Shown here piece after piece: positions 45,926 to 55,162 of a stretch of DNA of 64,000 bases (the first letter of the stretch is position 1; each line of letters starts with the position of its first letter). The notes beneath the pieces are model-generated. The model had not been told where the DNA came from, did no database searches, and saw only the letters and a list, made by a program, of their open reading frames with translations. Location of the stretch: assembly GCA_030744435.1 (NCBI GenBank), contig JASLQO010000002.1, positions 177,544 to 241,543 of the forward strand, written 5' to 3'. A program made the position numbers and the translations under genes. Source of the stretch: JASLQO01 sp002327525 (GTDB lineage: Bacteria > Pseudomonadota > Gammaproteobacteria > Pseudomonadales > Azotimanducaceae).

Positions 45926-45963
45926 TCACGAAGGCTCCCGGCGTGCCGACCAGGTTGGGGGCA

Positions 45964-46272
45964 CTAGCGCGATCCTGCGCGATGCAGGTTCGACAGCCTG
46001 GGGTCAGCCTCGGGATTGGCCCTGTAGATCACCACGATCTTACCGATCTTCTGCACGATCTCCGCGCTGCAGGCATTGGCGAGAGCCTTGATGTGCTCTG
46101 TGCGTTCCTCCCGCGAAGGGGTATGCAGCCGCACCTTGATCAATTCGTGGTCTGTGAGTGCCCGGTGGGTTTCCTTGACGAGCGCATCGCTCACGCCCTG
46201 GTCCCCGACGCTGACGATGGCGTCGAGGTGGTGCGCGATCTGGCGTAGCTGTTTCTTCAGTCGGTTTTCCAT
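45964..46272 (-). CDS. yhbY: Ribosome assembly RNA-binding protein YhbY (CRM domain)
   Basis: This 102-residue single CRM-domain protein associates with pre-50S particles. The family text is KKQLRQIAHHLDAIVSVGDQGVSDALVKETHRALTDHELIKVRL with the GxxG-like loop VGDQG, then IVQKIGKIVVIYR. It lies opposite greA and, as usual, close to rlmE-ftsH. Confidence 0.95.
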   Translation of the reverse strand: MENRLKKQLRQIAHHLDAIVSVGDQGVSDALVKETHRALTDHELIKVRLHTPSREERTEHIKALANACSAEIVQKIGKIVVIYRANPEADPRLSNLHRAGSR

Positions 46273-46433
46273 GGCGGCGACACCATACAGATGCCCGGGG
46301 TCAAGTGCGAGGTTCTACGCCCGCTGCTCTGATGAATCTGGTGTCCGCCGTCTTCAGGCGAGTCGTCGAGGGCCTTACACTGTGATCGTGGCTTTGTGAA
46401 CATGGCACAGAAGAGCGGGCGGAGCCCCACGCG

Positions 46434-46790
46434 ATGAACGACCCATTTGCGTCTGACATTTCGATCGCGTGGTACCGCAGTCCCATCGATGATGCGAAGC
46501 TCTCATGCTTGTTGCAGCGTAGCAATCTGCGTGGGGCACTGCAGACCCTGTGCCATCTGGGCTGGTTTTTCTTCACCGGTCTATTGACTTACCAGGTGTT
46601 CCTTGAGATGGATAGCGGCAACTTGCCGTGGAGCAGCGTGCCGCTGCTCATCGCGGTGCTGTTCCTGCACGGGACCATGGGACCGTGCGGCTTGCCTGAT
46701 CAAGTAATCGCCGCTGCCGGGATCGGCCGGTTTGTGGTTGGCGTCTTCAGCGGAGTTGTCTCATGTGTTCTATGCGTGGGCGTTCTCTGA
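46434..46790 (+). pseudogene. Truncated fatty-acid-desaturase-like fragment
   Basis: The frame begins MNDPFASDISIAWYRSPIDD, then a membrane segment (WFFFTGLLTYQVFL) and LLIAVLFLHGTMG, which resembles the N terminus of membrane fatty-acid desaturases. After HGTMG, where the first histidine box should follow, the frame drifts; ELSHVFYAWAFSE appears in another frame near 46760. None of the three His boxes is present. It is probably a decayed gene between yhbY and rlmE; a real small membrane protein is less likely. Confidence 0.5.
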
Positions 46791-46939
46791 AGTGGTCATT
46801 GTTGCAAAACCACGCCGCAGGATGAATGTTTCAAGAGCAGAACAACGGCTCTCACACAATGCTGCAGCCCGACTTGCTGGTCACGCAACGATCGCTCAGG
46901 CCACTTTTCATCCTGTTCGCGCCCGGATAGGGTGCGGGC

Positions 46940-47575
46940 ATGCCTAAGCGCAGCAAATCCAGCCAGCGCTGGCTCGATCGTCAGCGCAAGGACTACTTCG
47001 CCAGGTCGGCCCGAGAGAAGGGCCATGGCTCGCGCGCGCACTACAAACTGGAGGAGCTCGACCGCCGGTTTCGGCTTCTGCGCGGCAACATGGTGGTTCT
47101 GGAGCTGGGTGCCGCGCCCGGTGGGTGGACGCTCTATCTGGAGCAGAAGGTGGCGAAGGTCATTGCCGTAGATCCGCTGCCGGTGGCCGCTGGAGCGGGT
47201 ACAGTCGTGCTGGAAGGCAGACTGGGAGAGGCACAACTCGACAAAGAACTTGTTCAATTGCTGAAAGGGTTGGCTGCGGATGCCAGAAAGCGGCCTCTGG
47301 ACCTTGTTTTGTCGGATATGGCCCCCAATATCTCAGGTATCCGGACGGCGGATCAGGCGCGCTCCATGGAGTTGGTGGAAATGACGACTGAAATGGCGTT
47401 CGAATGGCTGAAACCCGGCGCTACGATGCTGGTCAAAGTATTTCAAGGTGAAGGCGTCGATGCGTGGTTGGCCGGTGTACGCAAATCCTTCGCGAAGGTG
47501 AGCCTGGTGAAGCCCCGGGCCTCGCGGTCGGAATCGCGTGAGGTGTATGCCGTGGCCACCGGCTTTCGGCCCTGA
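46940..47575 (+). CDS. rlmE: 23S rRNA (uridine2552-2'-O)-methyltransferase RlmE
   Basis: This 211-residue heat-shock methyltransferase modifies U2552 of 23S rRNA. The N-terminal YFARSAREKGHGSRAHYKLEELD, the SAM motif VLELGAAPGGWTLYL, LSDMAPNISGIRTADQ and the catalytic K-D-K-E residues including the LVKVFQGEG lysine are visible. It precedes ftsH as in E. coli and Pseudomonas. Confidence 0.97.
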   Translation: MPKRSKSSQRWLDRQRKDYFARSAREKGHGSRAHYKLEELDRRFRLLRGNMVVLELGAAPGGWTLYLEQKVAKVIAVDPLPVAAGAGTVVLEGRLGEAQLDKELVQLLKGLAADARKRPLDLVLSDMAPNISGIRTADQARSMELVEMTTEMAFEWLKPGATMLVKVFQGEGVDAWLAGVRKSFAKVSLVKPRASRSESREVYAVATGFRP

Positions 47576-47754
47576 AGGGAGTCTGGCCGCGATTGCGCGG
47601 ATTTTCCTTTCGGGGGCCCCGGGTGTAGGCTTCAAAGTTCCGGTGGTAGTGCCGGATTTCGGCGTGGCAAAGGATGCGACGCACAACGCTGGAGACCGCT
47701 GTATTTGCGGGCTTTGGCAGAAACACGGACGCTACGGGTACAGAGGTAATGCAC

Positions 47755-49653
47755 GTGTCAGATATGGGTAAGAATCTGCTGCTGTGGCTGGTCATCGCTG
47801 CAGTGCTGTTGACCGTGTTCAACAATTTCAACGTGCGCCAGGAGCCGGAGACGATGAGCTACTCAGAGTTCATCCAGGAAGTGCGCATGGACCAGGTCGC
47901 CAGGGTGGAAATCGAGGGGCAGATCATCCATGGCACACGCGATTCGGGTGTTGAATTCCAGGTAGTGCGGCCGGACGTGAACGACCAGAAGCTTCTGGAC
48001 GACCTCTACAATCACGGCGTCGAAATCGTCGGCAAGGAGCCGGAGAAACAGAGTTTCTGGTCGCAGTTGCTGATTGCGAGCTTCCCGATACTCATCATCA
48101 TCGCCGTGTTCATGCTGTTCATGCGCCAGATGCAGGGCGGTGGTGGAGGGCGCGGTGGACCGATGGCATTCGGTAAGAGCAAGGCGCGTCTGCTCTCGGA
48201 AGACCAGATCAAAACCACCTTCGCTGACGTGGCGGGGGTAGACGAGGCCAAGGAAGATGTGCAGGAACTGGTGGAGTTTCTGAGCGACCCAGGCAAATTT
48301 CAGCGCCTTGGCGGGCGTATCCCGCGCGGTATATTGATGGTGGGCCAGCCGGGTACCGGTAAGACGCTGCTCGCGAGGGCCATCGCCGGAGAGGCCAAGG
48401 TGCCTTTCTTCTCGATCTCGGGCTCCGACTTCGTCGAAATGTTCGTCGGTGTCGGTGCCTCTCGCGTTCGTGACATGTTCGAGCAGGCCAAGAAGCAGGC
48501 GCCCTGCATCATCTTCATCGACGAAATCGATGCGGTGGGACGTCACCGCGGTGCGGGACTCGGAGGCGGCCACGATGAACGTGAGCAGACGCTCAACCAG
48601 CTGCTGGTGGAAATGGATGGCTTCGAGCCGAACGACGGGATCATCGTCATCGCGGCCACCAACCGTCCCGATGTACTCGATCCGGCCTTGCTGCGTCCGG
48701 GACGCTTCGACCGTCAGGTGGTGGTGAGCTTGCCGGACATCCGCGGCCGTGAGCAGATTCTGAAAGTACACATGCGCAAGGTGCCGGTGTCGGACAACGT
48801 CGATGCGAGCATCATCGCACGCGGTACGCCGGGCTTCTCGGGTGCGGATCTCGCCAACTTGGTCAACGAAGCGGCGCTGTTTGCCGCACGAAGCGGCAAA
48901 CGCCTGGTCGAGATGGACGAATTCGAGAAAGCCAAGGACAAGATCATGATGGGCGCCGAGCGCAAATCCATGGTCATGTCGGATGACGAGAAGCGCAATA
49001 CGGCGTATCACGAGGCGGGGCACGCCATCGTCGGTAACCTCATGCCGGGACACGACCCGGTGTACAAAGTCACCATCATCCCGCGGGGCCGGGCGCTTGG
49101 TGTGACCATGTTTCTGCCGGAGGAGGACCGTTACAGCCTGAGCCGGCAGAACATCCGAAGCCAGATCTGCAGTCTGTTCGGGGGCCGAATCGCGGAGGAG
49201 ATGATCCTTGGCGAAGAATATGTGACCACCGGCGCAGCCAACGATATCGAGCGCGCGACGCAACTGGCGCGCAACATGGTGACCAAGTGGGGCCTGTCCG
49301 AGAAGATGGGACCGCTGATGTACGACGAGGACGACGGCGAAGTGTTTCTTGGCATGTCCGCAGGCGCGAAACCCAAACCGCACGCGCCGGAGACGGCCAA
49401 GGGCATCGACGATGAGGTACGCAACATCATCGACACCTGCTATGGGCACGCGGAACAGTTGCTGCGAGACAACGAGGACAAGCTGCACACCATGGCCGAC
49501 GCACTGGTCGAGTACGAAACCCTCTCGCCGGAGCAGATCGACGACATCATGGCGGGTGCCAAGCCACGGGAGCCAACCGATCCCACACGGCCACCGGCAT
49601 CACCACCGGAGTCGGAAGAATCTCCCATCGGTGGACCTGCGGAGGAATCCTGA
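47755..49653 (+). CDS. ftsH: ATP-dependent zinc metalloprotease FtsH
   Basis: This 632-residue membrane-anchored AAA protease degrades membrane proteins, sigma-32 and tmRNA-tagged chains. I chose GTG 47755, giving MSDMGKNLLLWLVIAAVLL, with AGAGGT seven bases upstream; ATG 47749 is too close to that site. Two membrane helices flank a periplasmic domain (residues 5-120). Walker A GQPGTGKT, the SRH region and the zinc site HEAGH are intact. glmM follows directly; folP, usually between them, is missing. Confidence 0.97.
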   Translation: MSDMGKNLLLWLVIAAVLLTVFNNFNVRQEPETMSYSEFIQEVRMDQVARVEIEGQIIHGTRDSGVEFQVVRPDVNDQKLLDDLYNHGVEIVGKEPEKQSFWSQLLIASFPILIIIAVFMLFMRQMQGGGGGRGGPMAFGKSKARLLSEDQIKTTFADVAGVDEAKEDVQELVEFLSDPGKFQRLGGRIPRGILMVGQPGTGKTLLARAIAGEAKVPFFSISGSDFVEMFVGVGASRVRDMFEQAKKQAPCIIFIDEIDAVGRHRGAGLGGGHDEREQTLNQLLVEMDGFEPNDGIIVIAATNRPDVLDPALLRPGRFDRQVVVSLPDIRGREQILKVHMRKVPVSDNVDASIIARGTPGFSGADLANLVNEAALFAARSGKRLVEMDEFEKAKDKIMMGAERKSMVMSDDEKRNTAYHEAGHAIVGNLMPGHDPVYKVTIIPRGRALGVTMFLPEEDRYSLSRQNIRSQICSLFGGRIAEEMILGEEYVTTGAANDIERATQLARNMVTKWGLSEKMGPLMYDEDDGEVFLGMSAGAKPKPHAPETAKGIDDEVRNIIDTCYGHAEQLLRDNEDKLHTMADALVEYETLSPEQIDDIMAGAKPREPTDPTRPPASPPESEESPIGGPAEES

Positions 49654-49699
49654 TACCGTCGATCCGTAAGGTGCGGACACGAGTGCACGGGCATCGGAC

Positions 49700-51034
49700 G
49701 TGAGCCGACGCTACTTCGGGACCGACGGCATCCGCGGGCGCGTGGGCCAGCACCCGATCACTCCAGAGTTCTGTCTACGTCTGGGTTGGGCAGTCGGTAA
49801 GGTCTTCAGCAAACACGGCCATGCTCACGTGCTGATCGGCAAGGACACTCGCATCTCCGGTTACATGCTGGAATCCGTGCTGGAATCGGGGCTTGCCTCT
49901 GCGGGTGCCGACGTGAGCCTCACGGGCCCCATGCCGACGCCGGCCATCGCCTATCTGACACGCACGCTTCGAGCCGATGCGGGCATCGTGATCAGTGCCT
50001 CGCACAATCCCTACTTCGACAATGGCATCAAGTTCTTTGACGGCCGCGGGAACAAGCTGCCGGACGAGGTCGAACTCGAGATCGAAGCACAGCTCGATCT
50101 GGATGCCGTGTGTGTGGATTCGGATCAACTCGGCCGCGCATATCGCGTTCCTTACGCAGAAGGGCGCTACATAGAGTTCTGCAAGGCTTCGGTCAGTCGC
50201 GGTTTTCGCCTGCGTGGTTTGTCCATCGTGCTCGACTGCGCGCACGGGGCTACCTATCACGTGGCACCCTCCGTATTCGAGGAACTCGGTGCAGAGGTAT
50301 CCGTTATCGGGGTCGAGCCGGATGGGGTGAACATCAACCGGGACTGCGGCTCGACACATCCGGCGGCACTCATGCAGGCGGTGCGTGATGCGGGTGCCGA
50401 TCTCGGCATTGCCTTCGATGGAGATGGCGATCGCGTGGTCATGGTGGATCATACAGGCGAGGTCGTGGACGGCGACGAATTGTTGTTTCTGATTGCTTCT
50501 CATCGGGCGAAAACGGGCGCGCTGAGGGGTGGGGTGGTCGGCACGGTGATGAGTAATTTTGGGCTGGAGCGTGCGTTCGCCGGGTTGGACATCGATTTCT
50601 ACCGGGCCGCGGTTGGTGACCGCCATGTCCTGGAGGCCCTCTGGAAGCGAGGCTGGGAGCTCGGGGGGGAGGGATCCGGACACATCCTCTGTCTCGATCT
50701 CACGACGACGGGCGATGCGATCATCGCCGCGCTACAGGCGCTGGTGCCGATCATGGAATCGGACAGCGGGCTACACGAATTGAAGCAGGGTATGGCCAAA
50801 CTGGCGCAGACCATGATCAACGTACAGTGCGATCGGCCGGCCGAGGTAGCGGATTCGGGGCCGGTTACCGCTGAGGTGAAGCGCCAGGCAACGGTTCTCG
50901 GTGACCGGGGTAGAATTCTGCTACGCCCTTCCGGGACAGAGCCGGTCGTGCGGGTGATGGTGGAAGGGGAGGACGCATCGATAGTGGAGAAAATCGCGGG
51001 CGAACTCGCGTCGGTCGTCAACGACGCCGTGTGA
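49700..51034 (+). CDS. glmM: Phosphoglucosamine mutase
   Basis: GlmM converts glucosamine-6-phosphate to glucosamine-1-phosphate for peptidoglycan and LPS. The 444-residue protein has YFGTDGIRGRVG at the start, the catalytic serine loop GIVISASHNPYFDNGIKFF, the metal-binding DGDGDR and the C-terminal phosphate-binding RPSGTEPVVRVMVEG. The start is GTG. It lies 46 bases after ftsH. Confidence 0.97.
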   Translation: MSRRYFGTDGIRGRVGQHPITPEFCLRLGWAVGKVFSKHGHAHVLIGKDTRISGYMLESVLESGLASAGADVSLTGPMPTPAIAYLTRTLRADAGIVISASHNPYFDNGIKFFDGRGNKLPDEVELEIEAQLDLDAVCVDSDQLGRAYRVPYAEGRYIEFCKASVSRGFRLRGLSIVLDCAHGATYHVAPSVFEELGAEVSVIGVEPDGVNINRDCGSTHPAALMQAVRDAGADLGIAFDGDGDRVVMVDHTGEVVDGDELLFLIASHRAKTGALRGGVVGTVMSNFGLERAFAGLDIDFYRAAVGDRHVLEALWKRGWELGGEGSGHILCLDLTTTGDAIIAALQALVPIMESDSGLHELKQGMAKLAQTMINVQCDRPAEVADSGPVTAEVKRQATVLGDRGRILLRPSGTEPVVRVMVEGEDASIVEKIAGELASVVNDAV

Positions 51035-51122
51035 TTGGGGCAGATTCACGCGCCCACGCGGGCCGTTGTATGCAAGCCGGCGAGCGTATAACATTGCGCG
51101 CCCTTCCAAGAGGGGTGACAGC

Positions 51123-51908
51123 ATGGCTCGGGTAATACGCCGGGCCATGGTGGCCGCCAACTGGAAGATGAACGGCTCGAAAGCCCTGGTGGCGAGGTTT
51201 GCCAAGGCACTTGGTGAAGCGTCGTTGCCGGAAAGCGTGGATGTGATCGTGATGCCGCCGGTGGTTCTCTTGCCCGAACTGGTGGCAGGTCTCGTGGACA
51301 GCGGAGCGGGCGCAGGCGCGCAGGATCTGCATGCGCAACCCTCGGGTGCATACACCGGCGAAATTGCCGGAGGAATGCTGAGCGAGGCGGGTGCGCGTTG
51401 GGTACTCACGGGCCATTCAGAACGGCGCCAATACAACGCTGAAAGCAACGACGAGGTGGCGACCAAATTCGCCGCCGCGCTGCGTGCCGATCTCACACCG
51501 GTGCTGTGTGTCGGTGAGACGCTCGAAGAGCGGGATGCCGGCCGGGAAGAAGAGGTGGTTACCCGCCAGATTCGGGATGTGCTGAACATCGTGGACGTGC
51601 AGGATCTCGGCAAGGGCGTACTGGCCTATGAGCCGGTTTGGGCCATCGGTACGGGGCGCACGGCCAGTCCGGATCAGGCGCAGGCCATGCACGCACACAT
51701 CCGCGCAGTGGTCGCGGAGGCCGATGAGTCCGTCGGGCAATGCATGCGCATCCTCTATGGGGGCAGCGTCAAGCCGGACAACGCGCTGGCATTGTTCGAG
51801 CAGGATGACATTGACGGTGGTCTGATCGGGGGCGCCGGACTTGAAATAGAGAGCTTTCTCTCCATCGTCGGGGCGGCGGGAGCCAGCGGCGCGGCGAAGG
51901 CGAAATAG
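51123..51908 (+). CDS. tpiA: Triosephosphate isomerase
   Basis: This is a 261-residue TIM-barrel enzyme of glycolysis. ATG 51123 was chosen for the GAGGGG site upstream and because the conserved AANWKMNG follows; an upstream GTG/TTG-rich frame is open from 51066. The catalytic His is in TGHSERR and the catalytic Glu in YEPVWAIGTG; the phosphate loop GGSVKPDNA is present. It lies between glmM and secG. Confidence 0.97.
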   Translation: MARVIRRAMVAANWKMNGSKALVARFAKALGEASLPESVDVIVMPPVVLLPELVAGLVDSGAGAGAQDLHAQPSGAYTGEIAGGMLSEAGARWVLTGHSERRQYNAESNDEVATKFAAALRADLTPVLCVGETLEERDAGREEEVVTRQIRDVLNIVDVQDLGKGVLAYEPVWAIGTGRTASPDQAQAMHAHIRAVVAEADESVGQCMRILYGGSVKPDNALALFEQDDIDGGLIGGAGLEIESFLSIVGAAGASGAAKAK

Positions 51909-51933
51909 AACGAGGAAAGCGGATAGTTGAGCT

Positions 51934-52323
51934 ATGACGACTTTTGAAACAGTAATGCTGATCCTGTTGGTGGTGGATGCGCTGGCGCTCGGTGGCCTGG
52001 TGCTGATACAGCAGGGTCGCGGGGCCGACGTGGGCGCGGCATTCGGCAGCGGTTCGTCCAACACGATGTTCGGCAGCGCGGGCAGCACTTCTTTTTTGAC
52101 CAAGATTACCACCTGGCTTGCGATTGGCTTTTTCGTGATTTCTTTCGGACTGGCCTACGCAGCGAAAGAACGAGCAGCAAGCGTTAGCGATCTCGGTATC
52201 CCGAGCATTGCACCAGTGGAGCAGGCAGCGGACGACGCGCCGGATACGGCCGTGCCGGGTTCCGAGGCCGAACAGTTGACTGATCCAGAGGAAGGTGTAG
52301 ATTCCGACATCCCCGACGTATGA
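51934..52323 (+). CDS. secG: Preprotein translocase subunit SecG
   Basis: This is a 129-residue small subunit of the SecYEG channel. It has two membrane helices: residues about 3-22 (VMLILLVVDALALGGLVLIQ) and about 55-75, with the family loop QQGRGADVGAAFGSGSSNTMFGSAGSTSFLTK. The C-terminal tail is acidic. The order tpiA-secG-tRNA-Leu is standard. Confidence 0.95.
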   Translation: MTTFETVMLILLVVDALALGGLVLIQQGRGADVGAAFGSGSSNTMFGSAGSTSFLTKITTWLAIGFFVISFGLAYAAKERAASVSDLGIPSIAPVEQAADDAPDTAVPGSEAEQLTDPEEGVDSDIPDV

Positions 52324-52362
52324 GCCTCCGGCTGAAGCCTCCGGTTGGAGCCTCCGGTTGGA
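52324..52362 (+). repeat. Three tandem 13-bp repeats after secG
   Basis: Three copies of GCCTCCGGYTGRA lie at 52324-52336, 52337-52349 and 52350-52362, starting right after the secG stop. The last two are identical; the first differs at two positions. Function unknown; it may be slippage-prone. Confidence 0.8.
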
Positions 52363-52419
52363 GCATAGGTACGGTGGCTGAACCAGGCAGTAGTAGGAGA
52401 GGTCAGGTCGAATTGGAAT

Positions 52420-52506
52420 GCCGAAGTGGTGAAATTGGTAGACACGCTACCTTGAGGGGGTAGTGGGCGTGCGCCCGTGCGAGTTCGAGTCTCGCCTTCG
52501 GCACCA
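52420..52506 (+). tRNA. tRNA-Leu (GAG)
   Basis: This is an 87-base gene with the acceptor stem GCCGAAG/CTTCGGC, a long variable arm typical of class II tRNAs, anticodon GAG at 52454-52456 and encoded CCA at 52504-52506. It follows secG as in many gammaproteobacteria. Confidence 0.96.
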
Positions 52507-52643
52507 TCTCTCCCGGTGTCGCCGTCACGGCGATACGAGCTTTGAGATCGTGACTTTCATTGGAAACTGGCGCGCGAGTGTTCGGGTGCGACGGCGTACC
52601 AAAAACCGTGTGAAATTAGGCCGAAAGTCACGTCTTACAACAG

Positions 52644-52672
52644 TTGCGCGGGTTCCGGCACCTCACTATAAT
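52644..52672 (+). promoter_or_regulatory. Sigma-70 promoter of the tRNA-fMet/nusA operon
   Basis: TTGCGC at 52644-52649, a 17-base spacer and a perfect TATAAT at 52667-52672. The start would be near 52679, about 9 bases before the tRNA, with a GC-rich discriminator (GCGGCC) suggesting stringent control. Confidence 0.85.
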
Positions 52673-52687
52673 TCGCGGCCTTGCTGA

Positions 52688-52764
<77 letters not shown>

Positions 52765-52771
52765 AAGGAAG

Positions 52772-52806
52772 AAAGGCCCCGTTGGTTTTTCCAGTTGGGG
52801 CTTTTT
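52772..52806 (+). terminator. Intrinsic terminator after tRNA-fMet
   Basis: AGGCCCC at 52774-52780 faces GGGGCT at 52797-52802, followed by T residues; inner TTGG/CCAG pairs extend the stem. It should stop part of the tRNA transcription, with readthrough into rimP-nusA. Confidence 0.7.
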
Positions 52807-53059
52807 CATAAGCGCGGTGTGCAACGTCCGCCGCGCACCCTCCTGAAGGTGGCTTGCCGCGTTCGGCTGGTCGCTCATTCGTGCGCCTTGCTTCGTGAAG
52901 GCTGGCTTCGCGGCAGCGGGTGCAAATATCAGATAGTGGGCGTAGGCGGGCACGACCCCGCATTTCGTGTTGGTGGGGCCGACGCAACCTGCCACTTTTT
53001 GCGGCAGGAGAATCGAGAAAGGATCAAGCCAGCGGATACAGGAGTATCGAAAGGAAAAC

Positions 53060-53518
53060 GTGAATCGGACCGAACGGCAGATTGATAGCCTTGTCCAACC
53101 GACAATCGAGGCGCTCGGGTGCTCGGTGTGGGGGGTGGAGTATCTGTCGCAGGGCAGGCATTCGAGGCTCAGGATCTATATCGACAAACCGGACGGGGTG
53201 TCTGTGGATGACTGCGCCGAGATCAGCCGGCAGGTCGGGCACGTTCTCGATGTCGAGGACGTCATCCGGCAGGAATACACGCTCGAAGTGTCCTCTCCCG
53301 GATTCGACCGGATATTGTTCAACGAACGGCAATTCCAGGACAACGTCGGAGAAACGGTGGATGTGAGACTCAATTTTCCTTTCGAGGGCAGAAAGCACTT
53401 CGTCGGTGTACTCACCGCGGTGGAGCAATCGGAGGCGCATGTACAGATCGAGAACGACGAGTACCTGCTGCCGCTTGAAAACGTACAGCGGGCGCGTGTT
53501 GTCCCGCGGTTTGATTGA
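53060..53518 (+). CDS. rimP: Ribosome maturation factor RimP
   Basis: This 152-residue factor is needed for 30S assembly. GTG 53060 was chosen: AAAGGA lies upstream and the protein starts MNRTERQIDSLVQPTIEALG, as in the family; the frame is open from 52967. YLSQGRHSRLRIYIDKPDGVSVDDCAEISR and LEVSSPGFDR are diagnostic. The 250 bases between the tRNA terminator and this gene hold only a small CTGCCAC/GCGGCAG-like hairpin. Confidence 0.94.
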   Translation: MNRTERQIDSLVQPTIEALGCSVWGVEYLSQGRHSRLRIYIDKPDGVSVDDCAEISRQVGHVLDVEDVIRQEYTLEVSSPGFDRILFNERQFQDNVGETVDVRLNFPFEGRKHFVGVLTAVEQSEAHVQIENDEYLLPLENVQRARVVPRFD

Positions 53519-53585
53519 AGGTTGAGCCGGTTCGACGGCTGGATGAGATACTAGAAGGGATACGTAAGCTGAAGAGACAAAAGGC

Positions 53586-55127
53586 ATGACGAAAGAAATT
53601 CTCATGGTCGTGGAGTCGGTATCGCATGAGAAGGGCGTACCGGAGGACGTCATTTTTGGCGCGATAGAAAGTGCGCTGGCCACGGCAACCAAGAAGCGTT
53701 ACGACGAAGACGCCGAGTTTCGCGTTGCCATCGATCGTGAATCCGGCGAGTACGACACCTTTCGAACCTGGGTCGTGGTTCAGGATCTCGAAGAGGAAGA
53801 GGATCCCAATCCGGCGGCACAGATCGAGATCGACGAGGCCAAACAGCGCGACTCGGCGCTGGAAGTCGGAGACTTCATCGAAGAGCCAGTGGAGTCGGTG
53901 GAGTTTGGCCGCATCGCTGCGCAGACCGCCAAGCAGGTGATCGTGCAAAAAGTGCGCGAGGCTGAGCGTGCGCAAGTGGTGGATGAGTATCTGCCAAGAG
54001 TCAGCGAGCTGGTCAGCGGTACGGTGAAAAAACTCGGCCGCGAGAGTGTCATTGTCGATCTTGGTAACAATGCGGAAGGACTGCTTGGCCGCGACGGCCT
54101 CATCCCGCGCGAGACATTTCGTGTCGGTGACCGGCTGCGTGCGCTGCTGCTCGAGGTGAACCCGGAGAATAGGGGACCGCAGCTCATTCTGACGCGCACC
54201 TCATCGGCGATGCTCGTTGAGCTGTTTAAGATCGAAGTGCCTGAGATTTCGGAAGACGTCATCGAGATCCGGGGGGCGGCGCGAGATCCGGGCTCACGGG
54301 CAAAAATCGCGGTGCGGACCAATGACGGCCGTATCGATCCGGTGGGTGCCTGTGTCGGTATGCGCGGCTCACGTGTGCAGGCGGTATCTGGTGAGCTTGC
54401 CGGGGAACGTATTGACATCGTCCCCTGGGACGACAATCCGGCGCAACTGGTGATCAACGCAATGGCGCCGGCCGAGGTGGCGTCGATCATCCTCGATGAA
54501 GAAACGCATGCGATGGATGTGGCGGTGACCGAGGACAACCTGGCGCAGGCCATCGGCCGTGGCGGCCAGAATGTGCGCTTGGCGAGCGACCTCACGGGCT
54601 GGAAGCTCAACATCATGACCGAGGAAGATGCCGCGGAGAAGCAGGAAGAGGAAGCCTGTAAATATATGGATGAGTTTAAGGAAGCGCTGATGGTCGACGA
54701 GGACGTGGCCATGGCGTTGGTGGAGGAGGGATTCACCTCCCTCGACGAGATCGCCTACGTCCCCGTCGAGGAGATGACGGCCATCGAAGGCTTCGACGAG
54801 GAGATCGTTGAAGAGCTCAGAAACCGGGCGAAGGATGCGTTGCTGACCAAAGCCATCGCCAGCGAGGAGCTTCTCGGCGACAAAAAGCCGGAAGACGATT
54901 TGCTTAATATGGATGGTATGGAGCGCAATCTGGCGTTCCGGCTTGCCAGCCACGATGTGGTGAGTATGGAAGATCTGGCGGAACTCTCTACCGGCGAGCT
55001 GCTCGAGATTGCCGAAGATCTGGAGGAGAGTGTGGCTCAGGAGCTGATCATGACGGCCCGGGCGCCCTGGTTCGAAGAAGAAGAGAGCGCCTCCGAGGCG
55101 GACGCGTCCGAATCGGTGGGTTCCTGA
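53586..55127 (+). CDS. nusA: Transcription termination/antitermination protein NusA
   Basis: This 513-residue protein has an N-terminal RNA-polymerase-binding domain (MVVESVSHEKGVPEDVIFGAIE), S1 domain (about 135-200), two KH domains (GACVGMRGSRVQAV; GRGGQNVRLASDLTGW) and two C-terminal acidic helix-hairpin repeats. It modulates pausing, termination and rRNA antitermination. It sits between rimP and infB. Confidence 0.98.
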   Translation: MTKEILMVVESVSHEKGVPEDVIFGAIESALATATKKRYDEDAEFRVAIDRESGEYDTFRTWVVVQDLEEEEDPNPAAQIEIDEAKQRDSALEVGDFIEEPVESVEFGRIAAQTAKQVIVQKVREAERAQVVDEYLPRVSELVSGTVKKLGRESVIVDLGNNAEGLLGRDGLIPRETFRVGDRLRALLLEVNPENRGPQLILTRTSSAMLVELFKIEVPEISEDVIEIRGAARDPGSRAKIAVRTNDGRIDPVGACVGMRGSRVQAVSGELAGERIDIVPWDDNPAQLVINAMAPAEVASIILDEETHAMDVAVTEDNLAQAIGRGGQNVRLASDLTGWKLNIMTEEDAAEKQEEEACKYMDEFKEALMVDEDVAMALVEEGFTSLDEIAYVPVEEMTAIEGFDEEIVEELRNRAKDALLTKAIASEELLGDKKPEDDLLNMDGMERNLAFRLASHDVVSMEDLAELSTGELLEIAEDLEESVAQELIMTARAPWFEEEESASEADASESVGS

Positions 55128-55162
55128 GGACCGGCGACTAACGCAATGCGACGGAGAACCGC

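Noticed and set aside
47630..47657. CTTCAA-N14-TGCCGGAT as a sigma-32 promoter for ftsH
   Set aside because: The spacing is right, but the -10 half matches the consensus poorly.
47863..49488. 541-codon open frame antisense to ftsH
   Set aside because: It mirrors a clear ftsH frame in high-GC DNA; the translation is rich in His, Arg and Val with no recognisable domain.
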